From the IMG/VR virus record IMGVR_UViG_3300030099_005645, positions 1 to 28,077 of that record: a DNA stretch of 28,077 nt. One strand, 5' to 3'. The notes below the pieces were generated by a model. The model saw only the letters and a program-made list of their open reading frames with translations, searched no databases and was not told where the DNA came from. Numbering within the stretch: position 1 is the first letter of the stretch; the number at the start of each line of letters is the position of its first letter. A program made the translations under genes and the position numbers. Below are positions 16,623-23,977 of this stretch, one piece after another. This DNA comes from a virus.

Positions 16623-17336
16623 TTAAAGAACTAATGGTTCTTTGATTTTTGAATAATAAGTTGTTCCATATAATTTTTCCTTATCAGTCTGTCTGCCCTT
16701 AAATCCTCTACAAGTTATATAATATTTATGAACTAATTTAGGGTCAATAATTTTAATATCATTATAATTAAATTTATCAACACAAAATCTTATATTATAG
16801 TGTCCAGTAAGTCTTCTTACACGCTCGCCTTGTGATGAATAAGAATAATCTTTTTTATAATTTTCAATATTAGCACAGACCTTATCAAGAATATCTCTTA
16901 GCAATCTATGCTTAGATGTACATACATATAGAGGTGTTGTTCTATATTCAATATTATCAATATGATTCCAATTTTTCTGTGAATTGTGTGCTGATATTAA
17001 GACATTTTGATTGTCCCCATAATCAGCAATATATTCTTCAACTGGAATTTTTAATTGACTCTTAATATCCATATATAATCCGCCAGTGTGATATAATAAT
17101 ACATATCTTACAAAATCGCTTTTCATTCCATAAAATTTAGGATTAAGTCTTTTCCAGTATGAGAACCAAGTCTGGTATTGCTTACACACAGATTCAAATT
17201 TTTCATCATCAATTATATGTATCTTGAACTGAGGATTCATTTTTTTAAAAGTATCAATATTCTCTTTGAATAATTCTGGTATATCGTGTTCTCCTCTATG
17301 CCAGTAATAATATAGATTAGTATTCATATATATCAA
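16623..17336 (-). CDS. GT32-like glycosyltransferase with altered DXD
   Basis: This 237-residue protein has the family order IHIIDDEKFES (39-49), then KSDFVRYVLLYHTGGLYMDI (72-91). The expected D-x-D is D90-I-K92, so the second aspartate is replaced by lysine. Similar D-I-K forms occur, to my recollection, in some microbial and viral members, so activity is not excluded. The N-terminal LYYYWHRGEHDIPELF is the usual start of the Rossmann half. It is 28 bases upstream of the other glycosyltransferase gene and the two probably form a unit. Its leader carries TAAGTTATTTCTCA, partly like the box at 4495-4510, next to hairpin 4. Confidence 0.78.
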   Translation of the reverse strand: MIYMNTNLYYYWHRGEHDIPELFKENIDTFKKMNPQFKIHIIDDEKFESVCKQYQTWFSYWKRLNPKFYGMKSDFVRYVLLYHTGGLYMDIKSQLKIPVEEYIADYGDNQNVLISAHNSQKNWNHIDNIEYRTTPLYVCTSKHRLLRDILDKVCANIENYKKDYSYSSQGERVRRLTGHYNIRFCVDKFNYNDIKIIDPKLVHKYYITCRGFKGRQTDKEKLYGTTYYSKIKEPLVL

Positions 17337-17365
17337 TGTATATTTTTTTTTATGAGAAATAACTT

Positions 17366-17438
17366 AGGGAGGAAAGGGAGGCGATTTCTTCACGGAAAAA
17401 AAAATTCTGGATTAAAAATATCTCTCCCTTTTCTCCCT
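17366..17438. repeat. Hairpin repeat copy 4, between divergent genes
   Basis: The purine arm (AGGGAGGAAAGGGAGG, 17366-17381) pairs with the pyrimidine arm CTCTCCCTTTTCTCCCT (17422-17438). The loop has TTTCTTCACGG and an A run exactly as in copy 2. It lies between the starts of two divergent genes, so it is not in a 3'-end position here. Confidence 0.7.
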
Positions 17439-17484
17439 ATTTTAATTAAATCATTAAATAAAAATCTTAATGAATATTATAAAT

Positions 17485-18162
17485 ATGGCAGAGCAATTCA
17501 AAACTCTTAAGAATAAAGAGGGCGAGAAGTATGTTGCTAAGATTCCAGATAAAAAGAAAGGCAATGGTGGTGTTCCTAAATCTGGTTGGACTAAAGGTTA
17601 TTTATTTAGATATGCCTTTTCTGCTAAGGAATCGGTCTTTGATGATTTTCAAGAAGCACTGAAAAAAGCAAAAGCAAACCCAGACAAAGTTGCTGGAATA
17701 ACTGAGGGAATGCTTCGTGGCAAGAAAGTATATTCATTAAGAAGAGGTGTAGGTGGCAAAGTATTATTCAGTTCTAAACAACCTAAACAAAGAAGTTATA
17801 TTACTAATCCTAAGAAAATAACATCTAAACCAGAATTACCAGAAAAAAGTGATAAAGTCAAAGAAGTTCAAAAACAATTAGTAGAAAAAATTAAAGTAGC
17901 AAAATCAATTAAAAAATTAAAAGGAGCAAAAGAAGTCAAGAAACCAGATTTTAAAGTTATTGACCTAGACCAGACACTAGCAAGACAAAGACTAAAACTA
18001 GCACAACAAGCGGTTTCACTAGCAGATATGAGAGCAGAAAGTAAAAGATTAGATAAACATATAGCACAATTAAAAAAGAGAAATGCTGAAATAGAATCAA
18101 TGAAAAAAAAAGCATTAGCAAATAAAAAACGTATTGAAGAAAGAGGATTATTTTCTAAATAA
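17485..18162 (+). CDS. Basic protein with helical C-terminal half
   Basis: I prefer the ATG at 17485 (MAEQFKTL, 225 residues) because ATTATAAAT abuts it, as before other late genes; an in-frame ATG at 17470 would add five residues. The N-terminal 100 residues contain a compact domain with GGVPKSGWTKGYLFRYAFSA, then KVYSLRRGVGGKVLFSS. The rest is Lys/Glu/Ala-rich and strongly coiled-coil-like (about 115-225). I do not recognise the family with certainty. It stands at the head of the plus-strand run leading to the packaging ATPase, 20 bases before the next gene, so a virion or core role is likely. Confidence 0.72.
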   Translation: MAEQFKTLKNKEGEKYVAKIPDKKKGNGGVPKSGWTKGYLFRYAFSAKESVFDDFQEALKKAKANPDKVAGITEGMLRGKKVYSLRRGVGGKVLFSSKQPKQRSYITNPKKITSKPELPEKSDKVKEVQKQLVEKIKVAKSIKKLKGAKEVKKPDFKVIDLDQTLARQRLKLAQQAVSLADMRAESKRLDKHIAQLKKRNAEIESMKKKALANKKRIEERGLFSK

Positions 18163-18182
18163 ATATATATCATTATTTATAT

Positions 18183-18635
18183 ATGCCTATGAGTGAAGAG
18201 ATATTTATTAAAGAGAAACCTAAAAGAAAATTGACACAAGCACAACTAGACGGACTAGCAAAAGGTCGTGCGAAAGTCAAAGCAAAGAGAGACGCTAAGA
18301 ATGGGAAACCTACAAGACAAGAAACAATGAAAGAAGAAAGAAAGAAAAAAAACAAGACAATCGCAGAGCAAAGAGAGATTGAATTACAAAGGAAACTTGA
18401 AAAAAAACACCAAGAAAAAATAGACAGATTTAATGAAATAAAATATAAATATATGGATAGGTGTAAGACCTTAAGCGAGATGAGAGAAATGAAAGAAATG
18501 CTTGACGATATTGAAGAAGAGGAAGTATATGACTTACACGCAGTAGGGAAGAAATTAGCAGAAAAAATCAAATTAAAATATTATAATATAACAAATGAGC
18601 GAGAAGAAGACTCCGAAGAACAAGGAGAAGAATGA
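18183..18635 (+). CDS. Basic coiled-coil protein upstream of packaging ATPase
   Basis: This 150-residue protein has a LTQAQLDGLAKGRAKVKAKR motif (about 17-36), then a long Glu/Lys-rich coiled coil (about 48-125) and an acidic end. The LTxxQLxxLxKGRxKxKxKR pattern is, in my recollection, frequent in small proteins of giant viruses and polinton-like viruses, without known function. Its last 41 bases overlap the start of the ATPase gene in another frame, suggesting translational coupling or dense packing. It may be a DNA-binding or scaffolding partner in assembly; this is inferred from position. Confidence 0.72.
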   Translation: MPMSEEIFIKEKPKRKLTQAQLDGLAKGRAKVKAKRDAKNGKPTRQETMKEERKKKNKTIAEQREIELQRKLEKKHQEKIDRFNEIKYKYMDRCKTLSEMREMKEMLDDIEEEEVYDLHAVGKKLAEKIKLKYYNITNEREEDSEEQGEE

Positions 18636-19443
18636 TTTTAAAGAAGGAAAACAAGATTTAAATATATATCCCATAGATTATGACGATAGCAAATTGAATC
18701 AAGGTGAGACAGCATATCCATTATCAAGTCCAGTCCATTTTCATATTATTGTAGGTAGAGTTAAGAGTGGTAAGTCAGTATTATTAAATAATTTATATTT
18801 ATCAAAAAGGTTCTATGGTGATGATTTTAAGGTTAAGATTCTTATTTCTTCAACAGCATATAACGACGCTGTTAATAAATATATGCTTGAGGATTTTGAT
18901 TTTGTATTCAGTGAATACACAGAAGAATTGTTAGACGAAATATTAGATATGATAGAAAAAGATGAAGGAGATGGAAGATTCTTATTATTACTTGATGATA
19001 TTATTGATTCAACTATTATGAAAAGAAACAATACAACTAAGATTGACGGACTTATATCTAGATACAGACATATAGGAAATGGTGAAGTGGAAGGGAAACT
19101 GAGTATAGCATTAGCAACGCAGTATTTTAAATATATCTCAGTCATAGCAAGAAATAATGCCACAGCATATTATATTATGGGACACTTGCCAGAAGCAGAA
19201 TTATTAAAAATTAGTGAATCATTATCATATTTCGGTGGCAGTTCAAAAGAATTCTTAAGAATATATAATGAGTCAAAGAAAGAACCTTATGATTTTTTAT
19301 ATTTATCTGTAGAACATTTAGAAGCAAGAAGAAACCACGGCGAAATATTATGGACTCAAGAGGATAATATGAATAAAGAACCATTATTAGATAAAGAAGA
19401 TAATGACGAAAATAAATTAAAAGACGAAGAAAATAATATTTAA
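18595..19443 (+). CDS. FtsK/HerA-type genome-packaging ATPase
   Basis: This 282-residue protein is the predicted motor that drives viral DNA into the capsid. It carries Walker A GRVKSGKS at 54-61, preceded by an FHIIV strand, Walker B FLLLLDDI at 129-136 and a sensor-like ALATQYFKYI strand near 173-182. This size and motif spacing fit the ATPases of polinton-like viruses and virophages (A32-like). The C-terminal 30 residues are a charged Asp/Glu/Lys/Asn tail. It overlaps the preceding gene by 41 bases and is 11 bases before the next structural gene, so it lies in a late morphogenesis operon. Confidence 0.92.
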   Translation: MSEKKTPKNKEKNDFKEGKQDLNIYPIDYDDSKLNQGETAYPLSSPVHFHIIVGRVKSGKSVLLNNLYLSKRFYGDDFKVKILISSTAYNDAVNKYMLEDFDFVFSEYTEELLDEILDMIEKDEGDGRFLLLLDDIIDSTIMKRNNTTKIDGLISRYRHIGNGEVEGKLSIALATQYFKYISVIARNNATAYYIMGHLPEAELLKISESLSYFGGSSKEFLRIYNESKKEPYDFLYLSVEHLEARRNHGEILWTQEDNMNKEPLLDKEDNDENKLKDEENNI

Positions 19444-19454
19444 TATTATTATAA

Positions 19455-21002
19455 ATGAGTGAATCAGCGTCGGCAGATAATTATTTTGCTAATCTTGAAA
19501 AATACAGAGAAGCAACTATGAGTCAAATGGATATGTATCGTGAGAATGCCATTCAACAATTACAAGCAAGAAACCAGAAACTAGGAAAAGCAATTCAAGA
19601 AATACAACAAGCGGGTGCTGGAATAACTGCTACTGGAATGGCAATGAAAGCAGTATCAAAGAAACTTCCAGAAAGTATGTGGAAAGGAACAGACAGATTC
19701 ACAGATAGCAGAGGAACTAATTATACAAATATAAATGATTTCTTAGCAAATCAACACGGAGGATTAAATCCTCAAAATTTCAATCCCTTTGAGGGTCAGC
19801 GTGAGAGTTTAGGAAAACAAATAAGCAAAGCAATACAAGATAATGGTGATAGACCAACTGGTTCTAATGATAATACTGCTGGATTCACAACTGAACCATT
19901 ACCACCCCCTTCAGCACCTAAAGAATTATCTGGAGCAGAATTTAATTCATTATCCTTTGAAGATAAATTAAGAAATATCGGTGTCAATCCTAGTGAATTA
20001 CAAGGTCAAATACCACAATCAAGATTAGAAGATATAAATGATATATTAAGAGGAAAAGGAAGCACAGAAACACTAGCACCAAGAGAAGACCCACAAGCGG
20101 GTGGAGCAGTAGGCGGAGGTGCTGGAGACCCTAGAGAAGGTGTGCCTCAAGGTGGAGCAGTAGCAGAACCACCAGCAACAGATAGACCAGAACCTCCAGA
20201 AGGAAATCCTAAACCAGCACAGAGTATGGAAGAAGATGAAGTAGAAGGTGAGAATATTGTATTACAACCAGAAGATACATCATATAAAGGAGCAACTCCC
20301 AGCATAACTATAACAGAACCAGAACCAGAATTACCTCCTCTAAGATTTTTTGGAGCAGAAGGTTCGGGTCAAAGAATAGGACAAGTTCCACCGCCACAAC
20401 AAGAATCTCAAGTAATACAAGAAGCAAGTGAAGTATCAGCACCCAAACCTTCTGTGAGTGAAGAATTATTCGGCACAAAACCTCCAGCAGAACAACAAGC
20501 AGAACCACCACAACAACCAAAAGCACCAGACCCAGATATACAACCAGCACCTTCTGTAGAAAGACCTACAACAAGACCAGCAGAACTAGACCAAGCACAA
20601 TCACAAATAGAACAAGGAGTAAATCAAGCATCAGCAAAAATGAATGAAATAACACAATCAGCAACAGATACAGCAAAAGGAGCACTAGATAAAGTCGCAA
20701 GTAGCGGAGGTGAAATTTTTGAAAATGAATTAAGCAGTGTAGCAACTTTCTCAGCAGAAAGTATGACTAAAGGTGTTATGAGTTCCCTTGGCATTGACGC
20801 TGGTATGATAGGAGCGGGCGGAGAACTGCTAGGTGCTGGGTTGCTCTTAGGAGGATTAGCAGAAGAACTAATGTCTGGAGCGAAGGAGAAAGCAGAGAAA
20901 GCGAGTATCTCAGCGTCTTCCCCACCAACCGGTAGTGCTGTAGGAGGGGCAAATATACAAGGATTCGGGGAGCAAGGTTTAGGAACTGGAGGAATTGTTT
21001 AG
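19455..21002 (+). CDS. Proline/glutamine-rich virion protein with hydrophobic C-terminus
   Basis: This 515-residue protein has three zones. The first 60 residues are an alpha-helical, coiled-coil-like segment (YFANLEKYREATMSQMDMY). Residues about 130-400 are low complexity and rich in Pro, Gln, Glu and Ala, probably disordered. The C-terminal zone has a Gly/Leu-rich hydrophobic helix (GAGGELLGAGLLLGGLAEEL, near 450-470), then a Gly-rich tail. No enzyme motif is visible. The helix could insert into or disrupt membranes, as entry proteins of related viruses do, but this is speculation. Leader TATTATTATAA abuts the ATG. Confidence 0.68.
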   Translation: MSESASADNYFANLEKYREATMSQMDMYRENAIQQLQARNQKLGKAIQEIQQAGAGITATGMAMKAVSKKLPESMWKGTDRFTDSRGTNYTNINDFLANQHGGLNPQNFNPFEGQRESLGKQISKAIQDNGDRPTGSNDNTAGFTTEPLPPPSAPKELSGAEFNSLSFEDKLRNIGVNPSELQGQIPQSRLEDINDILRGKGSTETLAPREDPQAGGAVGGGAGDPREGVPQGGAVAEPPATDRPEPPEGNPKPAQSMEEDEVEGENIVLQPEDTSYKGATPSITITEPEPELPPLRFFGAEGSGQRIGQVPPPQQESQVIQEASEVSAPKPSVSEELFGTKPPAEQQAEPPQQPKAPDPDIQPAPSVERPTTRPAELDQAQSQIEQGVNQASAKMNEITQSATDTAKGALDKVASSGGEIFENELSSVATFSAESMTKGVMSSLGIDAGMIGAGGELLGAGLLLGGLAEELMSGAKEKAEKASISASSPPTGSAVGGANIQGFGEQGLGTGGIV

Positions 21003-21051
21003 GATTCATTGTTTATTATTTTTTTATATTTTGTATTTAAATATTATACTT

Positions 21052-21792
21052 ATGTATAATTATGTGGTTCTCATTCCGACACATAAGAGAAATACGGCGA
21101 TTCGCAACAAGACTCTGGCACTACTTAGGAAGCATAATATTCCAGATAATATTATTTATATATTCCCGTCGGTTGAATCTAATTGGCAAGTAGAAGAAGG
21201 AGAAAATTATAATATTATAACTGATAGTGATAATAGTTCAGTATTAAGTGTGAGAAATCATTTTATTAGTATGTTTCCAGAAAAACAGAAGATTGTTGAA
21301 ATGGACGATGATATAGAGGATTTAATAAATATGAATAATGAATCTGTTGAAAATCTTAATGATATTATAAATGAATGTTTCGCAATATCAAAAGGGAACT
21401 TATGGGGATTTAATTCAACAAGTAATATGTATTATTCAAACGGAAAAGTTAAGGTTGGATTATATAGTATCATAAATTCATTTTTAGGATATGAAAATGA
21501 TAAATCAATTTCCTTAAGTATGAATGAAAAAGAAGATTTTGAAAGAGTTATATTACACTACTTAAAGGACAAACCAGTGTATAAATTCACTCAATATGGT
21601 ATAAAGACAAAATACTGGACTAATAAAGGAGGATTTCAAGACCATTATGACACAGAAGGTAGAAATAAGGTTCAAGAAAAAATGGCAGACCTTATTCATA
21701 ATAAATATCCAGACCTTACTTACATAAGCAGACGAAAAAATGGAAAGACAGATATTAAATTTAAAAGGCAAAAAAGAAATAAATATCTGTGA
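21052..21792 (+). CDS. TET/JBP-associated (base-J-like) glycosyltransferase
   Basis: I choose the ATG at 21052 (246 residues), because an upstream in-frame ATG lies inside the previous gene and would add a spurious hydrophobic leader. The protein resembles the family that includes base-J glucosyltransferase, which adds glucose to hydroxymethyluracil in DNA. Visible are VVLIPTHKRNTAIRNKTL (5-22), VLSVRNHFI near 64-72, a metal-binding EMDDDIEDL at 83-91, a later acidic NEKEDFERVI (158-167) and YWTNKGGFQDHY (188-199). With the oxygenase at 13214 it makes a complete oxidise-and-glycosylate pair. An ordinary capsid-modifying glycosyltransferase is the alternative. Confidence 0.72.
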   Translation: MYNYVVLIPTHKRNTAIRNKTLALLRKHNIPDNIIYIFPSVESNWQVEEGENYNIITDSDNSSVLSVRNHFISMFPEKQKIVEMDDDIEDLINMNNESVENLNDIINECFAISKGNLWGFNSTSNMYYSNGKVKVGLYSIINSFLGYENDKSISLSMNEKEDFERVILHYLKDKPVYKFTQYGIKTKYWTNKGGFQDHYDTEGRNKVQEKMADLIHNKYPDLTYISRRKNGKTDIKFKRQKRNKYL

Positions 21793-21803
21793 TATATTAT
21801 ATA

Positions 21804-23942
21804 ATGAATTTCAATATCATAGCACCAACGAAGAATTGTAGTGATTTTAATGTATCATTTAAAGAACCTATAGTAATAGATAAAGACAGCAAAATTCAAT
21901 TCAACTGGGCGAAGTTCTCAAGACAAAATGGTATAGTATTAGAAACTGACGCTGAATTTTTTGTGAAACCCTTAGACGGAATCCCTAAAAGAGTTCCTAA
22001 CAATCCAGCAACTCTTACATTAAATAGAGGAAATGATAGATTAAATAAATTTATAATTAAGGCGGGACGATATAGTGCTTACACTTTTCAAAATGCTTTT
22101 ATAAATGGTATAAATTCATTGATAAGTGCTGATTATGCCTCACCTCACCCTCCTACAAATGGTTGGAACACTCAATATTATTTAGAACACTTGCCCTTAA
22201 AAAATGGAAACAATGACGGAACAGATTTATTTTTTGGATTGATATATACTAATGATGATGATACATTAGCACCAGCATTAGACTGGTATGGTGGTAATCA
22301 AATGAAAATAGTTGAAGTATTAGATAATGCTAATGGCAAGAATTTTCATTATAATTTTGATGTTGTAGATGGAGAGATTCAATCTGTCTATGAGAAACAA
22401 GCGAATGAAGCGGGACGAACAGCAAATACTTATGATAATTACGCAATGAGTTCCGCTCATTTATGGCATTATGGTGAAGCAGAAATAACAGATATAACTG
22501 GAGGAGGTGTAGGAGCGGACTCTGGTATATATCCATTTCAAGAAGATATATTCAAAGGAAAAAGAGGATTCAGTCGTATGTGTGCTTTTTCAGCAAAAGC
22601 ATTAAAAAATTTAGACGAAATTTCTCAAAAGACTTTTAGTGCTGGTGGTAATGAGAATATAGCAATGGGATTATATTCAAGAGAATGGGCGACTTCTGCT
22701 GACGTTAATGCTGGAACTGATAAGACTGCTGGTGCTGGTAATACTTGTGCTGACGGAGCAACATTAAATCCAGCAACAACAAACCCAGATAATCCCGCCC
22801 AGTGTCTTATAGGATTCTTGACTATTGAAGTAGGTGAATATCATCAAGCATCTGTGGGAGACCCACCAATAGCAACATTCCCGGGTAATGATTATGTTAT
22901 GATTCGTGTGGCGAATAAAGGAAATGGAGTTAATGACGATTTAAAAAATATGATTCCAACTGACCCTATTGCTGGTATGACCTTATTATCAGCAAGAAGA
23001 ATCAGTCATTTCACTTCCGAACTAGGTTATGTCCCAGAAATTCAATGTGCTATGTATTATAGAAAAAATCCCAATTATGACCCAGTTAATCCTCCTACTG
23101 ATGTTGATAGAGATTCAACAGCATATTTAGATGAAGATTTATTATATTTTAGAGTAGGATTTATTATAAATAATGAGGAAACTAATTATGAAGACACATT
23201 CGTAGTCTTTTATGATTCACACGAACAAAATATAGGATTCAGTCAAAGATTTATGAATCATTTTGAAAATACACTGGGGGCGGGACAAACAGCAGACCAA
23301 GTCAATATGGCAATTCCATTTAATTTAATATTATCAGCACAATGCCCCGAAGATGGGTGGCAAAGGATTAAAATGCTTCAAATTCCAAAAGAACAAATAG
23401 GATATAATTATAATGATAATCCTATAACAATTATGAGAGGATACCAACTTGATATGCCAGAATTTATAGGAAGAATGATAAATCCTTTTGATAATGATTT
23501 AATACAAAATGAAAGATTTTTAAGCAAAATCTTATATCCTACACACCAGAGTCAAGTAATTTATGGTGCTTATTCATCACCAGCACCTTGGAATATATAT
23601 ATTGAAGATATAACAGCAAGATTTAGATTCAGTGATATTTCAATATTCTTAGATTCATTACCATTAGAAAATTATAAAAATATTGAAGGAAGAGATACAA
23701 GAAATAACGTTAAAGGATTAAAGAAAAATTTATTAGCAAATTGTCCTCAACCATTCGCAGACGGAAACGTTGTAGGAAGTTCTATATCTGGATTTTATAG
23801 TCCATTTTCAAATTATATTACACAAATGAAAAATCAAAATTTAAAAACAAATAATTTAAGAATTCTTATTAAAGATTCTAACACAGATAAACCAAACACA
23901 GAATTAGAAACTGCCACAATTGATTTCACAATATTTAAATAA
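21804..23942 (+). CDS. Large minor capsid or vertex protein candidate 2
   Basis: The start at 21804 (712 residues, MNFNIIAPTKN) is preferred over one 15 bases upstream that overlaps the previous stop; TATTATATA abuts it. The N-terminal pattern NCSDFNVSFKEPIVIDKDSK (11-30) is a beta-rich opening like that of the 836-residue protein. An IIKAGRYSAYTFQNAFINGI element follows near 85-104, and the C-terminus has NNLRILIKD, then ATIDFTIFK. These three correspond in order to those of the protein at 10700, so I treat them as distant paralogues. There is no catalytic motif. A penton, spike or capsid-stabilising role is inferred from size and position just before MCP-like 3. Confidence 0.65.
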   Translation: MNFNIIAPTKNCSDFNVSFKEPIVIDKDSKIQFNWAKFSRQNGIVLETDAEFFVKPLDGIPKRVPNNPATLTLNRGNDRLNKFIIKAGRYSAYTFQNAFINGINSLISADYASPHPPTNGWNTQYYLEHLPLKNGNNDGTDLFFGLIYTNDDDTLAPALDWYGGNQMKIVEVLDNANGKNFHYNFDVVDGEIQSVYEKQANEAGRTANTYDNYAMSSAHLWHYGEAEITDITGGGVGADSGIYPFQEDIFKGKRGFSRMCAFSAKALKNLDEISQKTFSAGGNENIAMGLYSREWATSADVNAGTDKTAGAGNTCADGATLNPATTNPDNPAQCLIGFLTIEVGEYHQASVGDPPIATFPGNDYVMIRVANKGNGVNDDLKNMIPTDPIAGMTLLSARRISHFTSELGYVPEIQCAMYYRKNPNYDPVNPPTDVDRDSTAYLDEDLLYFRVGFIINNEETNYEDTFVVFYDSHEQNIGFSQRFMNHFENTLGAGQTADQVNMAIPFNLILSAQCPEDGWQRIKMLQIPKEQIGYNYNDNPITIMRGYQLDMPEFIGRMINPFDNDLIQNERFLSKILYPTHQSQVIYGAYSSPAPWNIYIEDITARFRFSDISIFLDSLPLENYKNIEGRDTRNNVKGLKKNLLANCPQPFADGNVVGSSISGFYSPFSNYITQMKNQNLKTNNLRILIKDSNTDKPNTELETATIDFTIFK

Positions 23943-23969
23943 ATAATTAAAATAAAAATATTTATTATA

Positions 23970-23977
23970 TTTATAAA
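23970..23977 (+). promoter_or_regulatory. Late-type start motif TTTATAAA (MCP-like 3)
   Basis: The octamer abuts the ATG at 23978, identical to the other two capsid genes. Confidence 0.5.

Noticed and set aside
18173-18571. Serine/phenylalanine-rich leftward frames across the 17.9-19.2 kb region
   Set aside because: These are antisense shadows of lysine/glutamate-rich genes, giving artificial Phe/Ser-rich translations.
20308-20550. Leucine/valine-rich leftward frames inside the proline-rich gene
   Set aside because: They are antisense images of GAA/CAA/CCA-type codons in low-complexity coding sequence, not membrane proteins.
20995-21051. Hydrophobic N-terminal leader on the base-J-like glycosyltransferase
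   Set aside because: It overlaps the end of the preceding gene and consists of AT-rich intergenic sequence; the conserved family start follows the ATG at 21052, so it is not a signal peptide.
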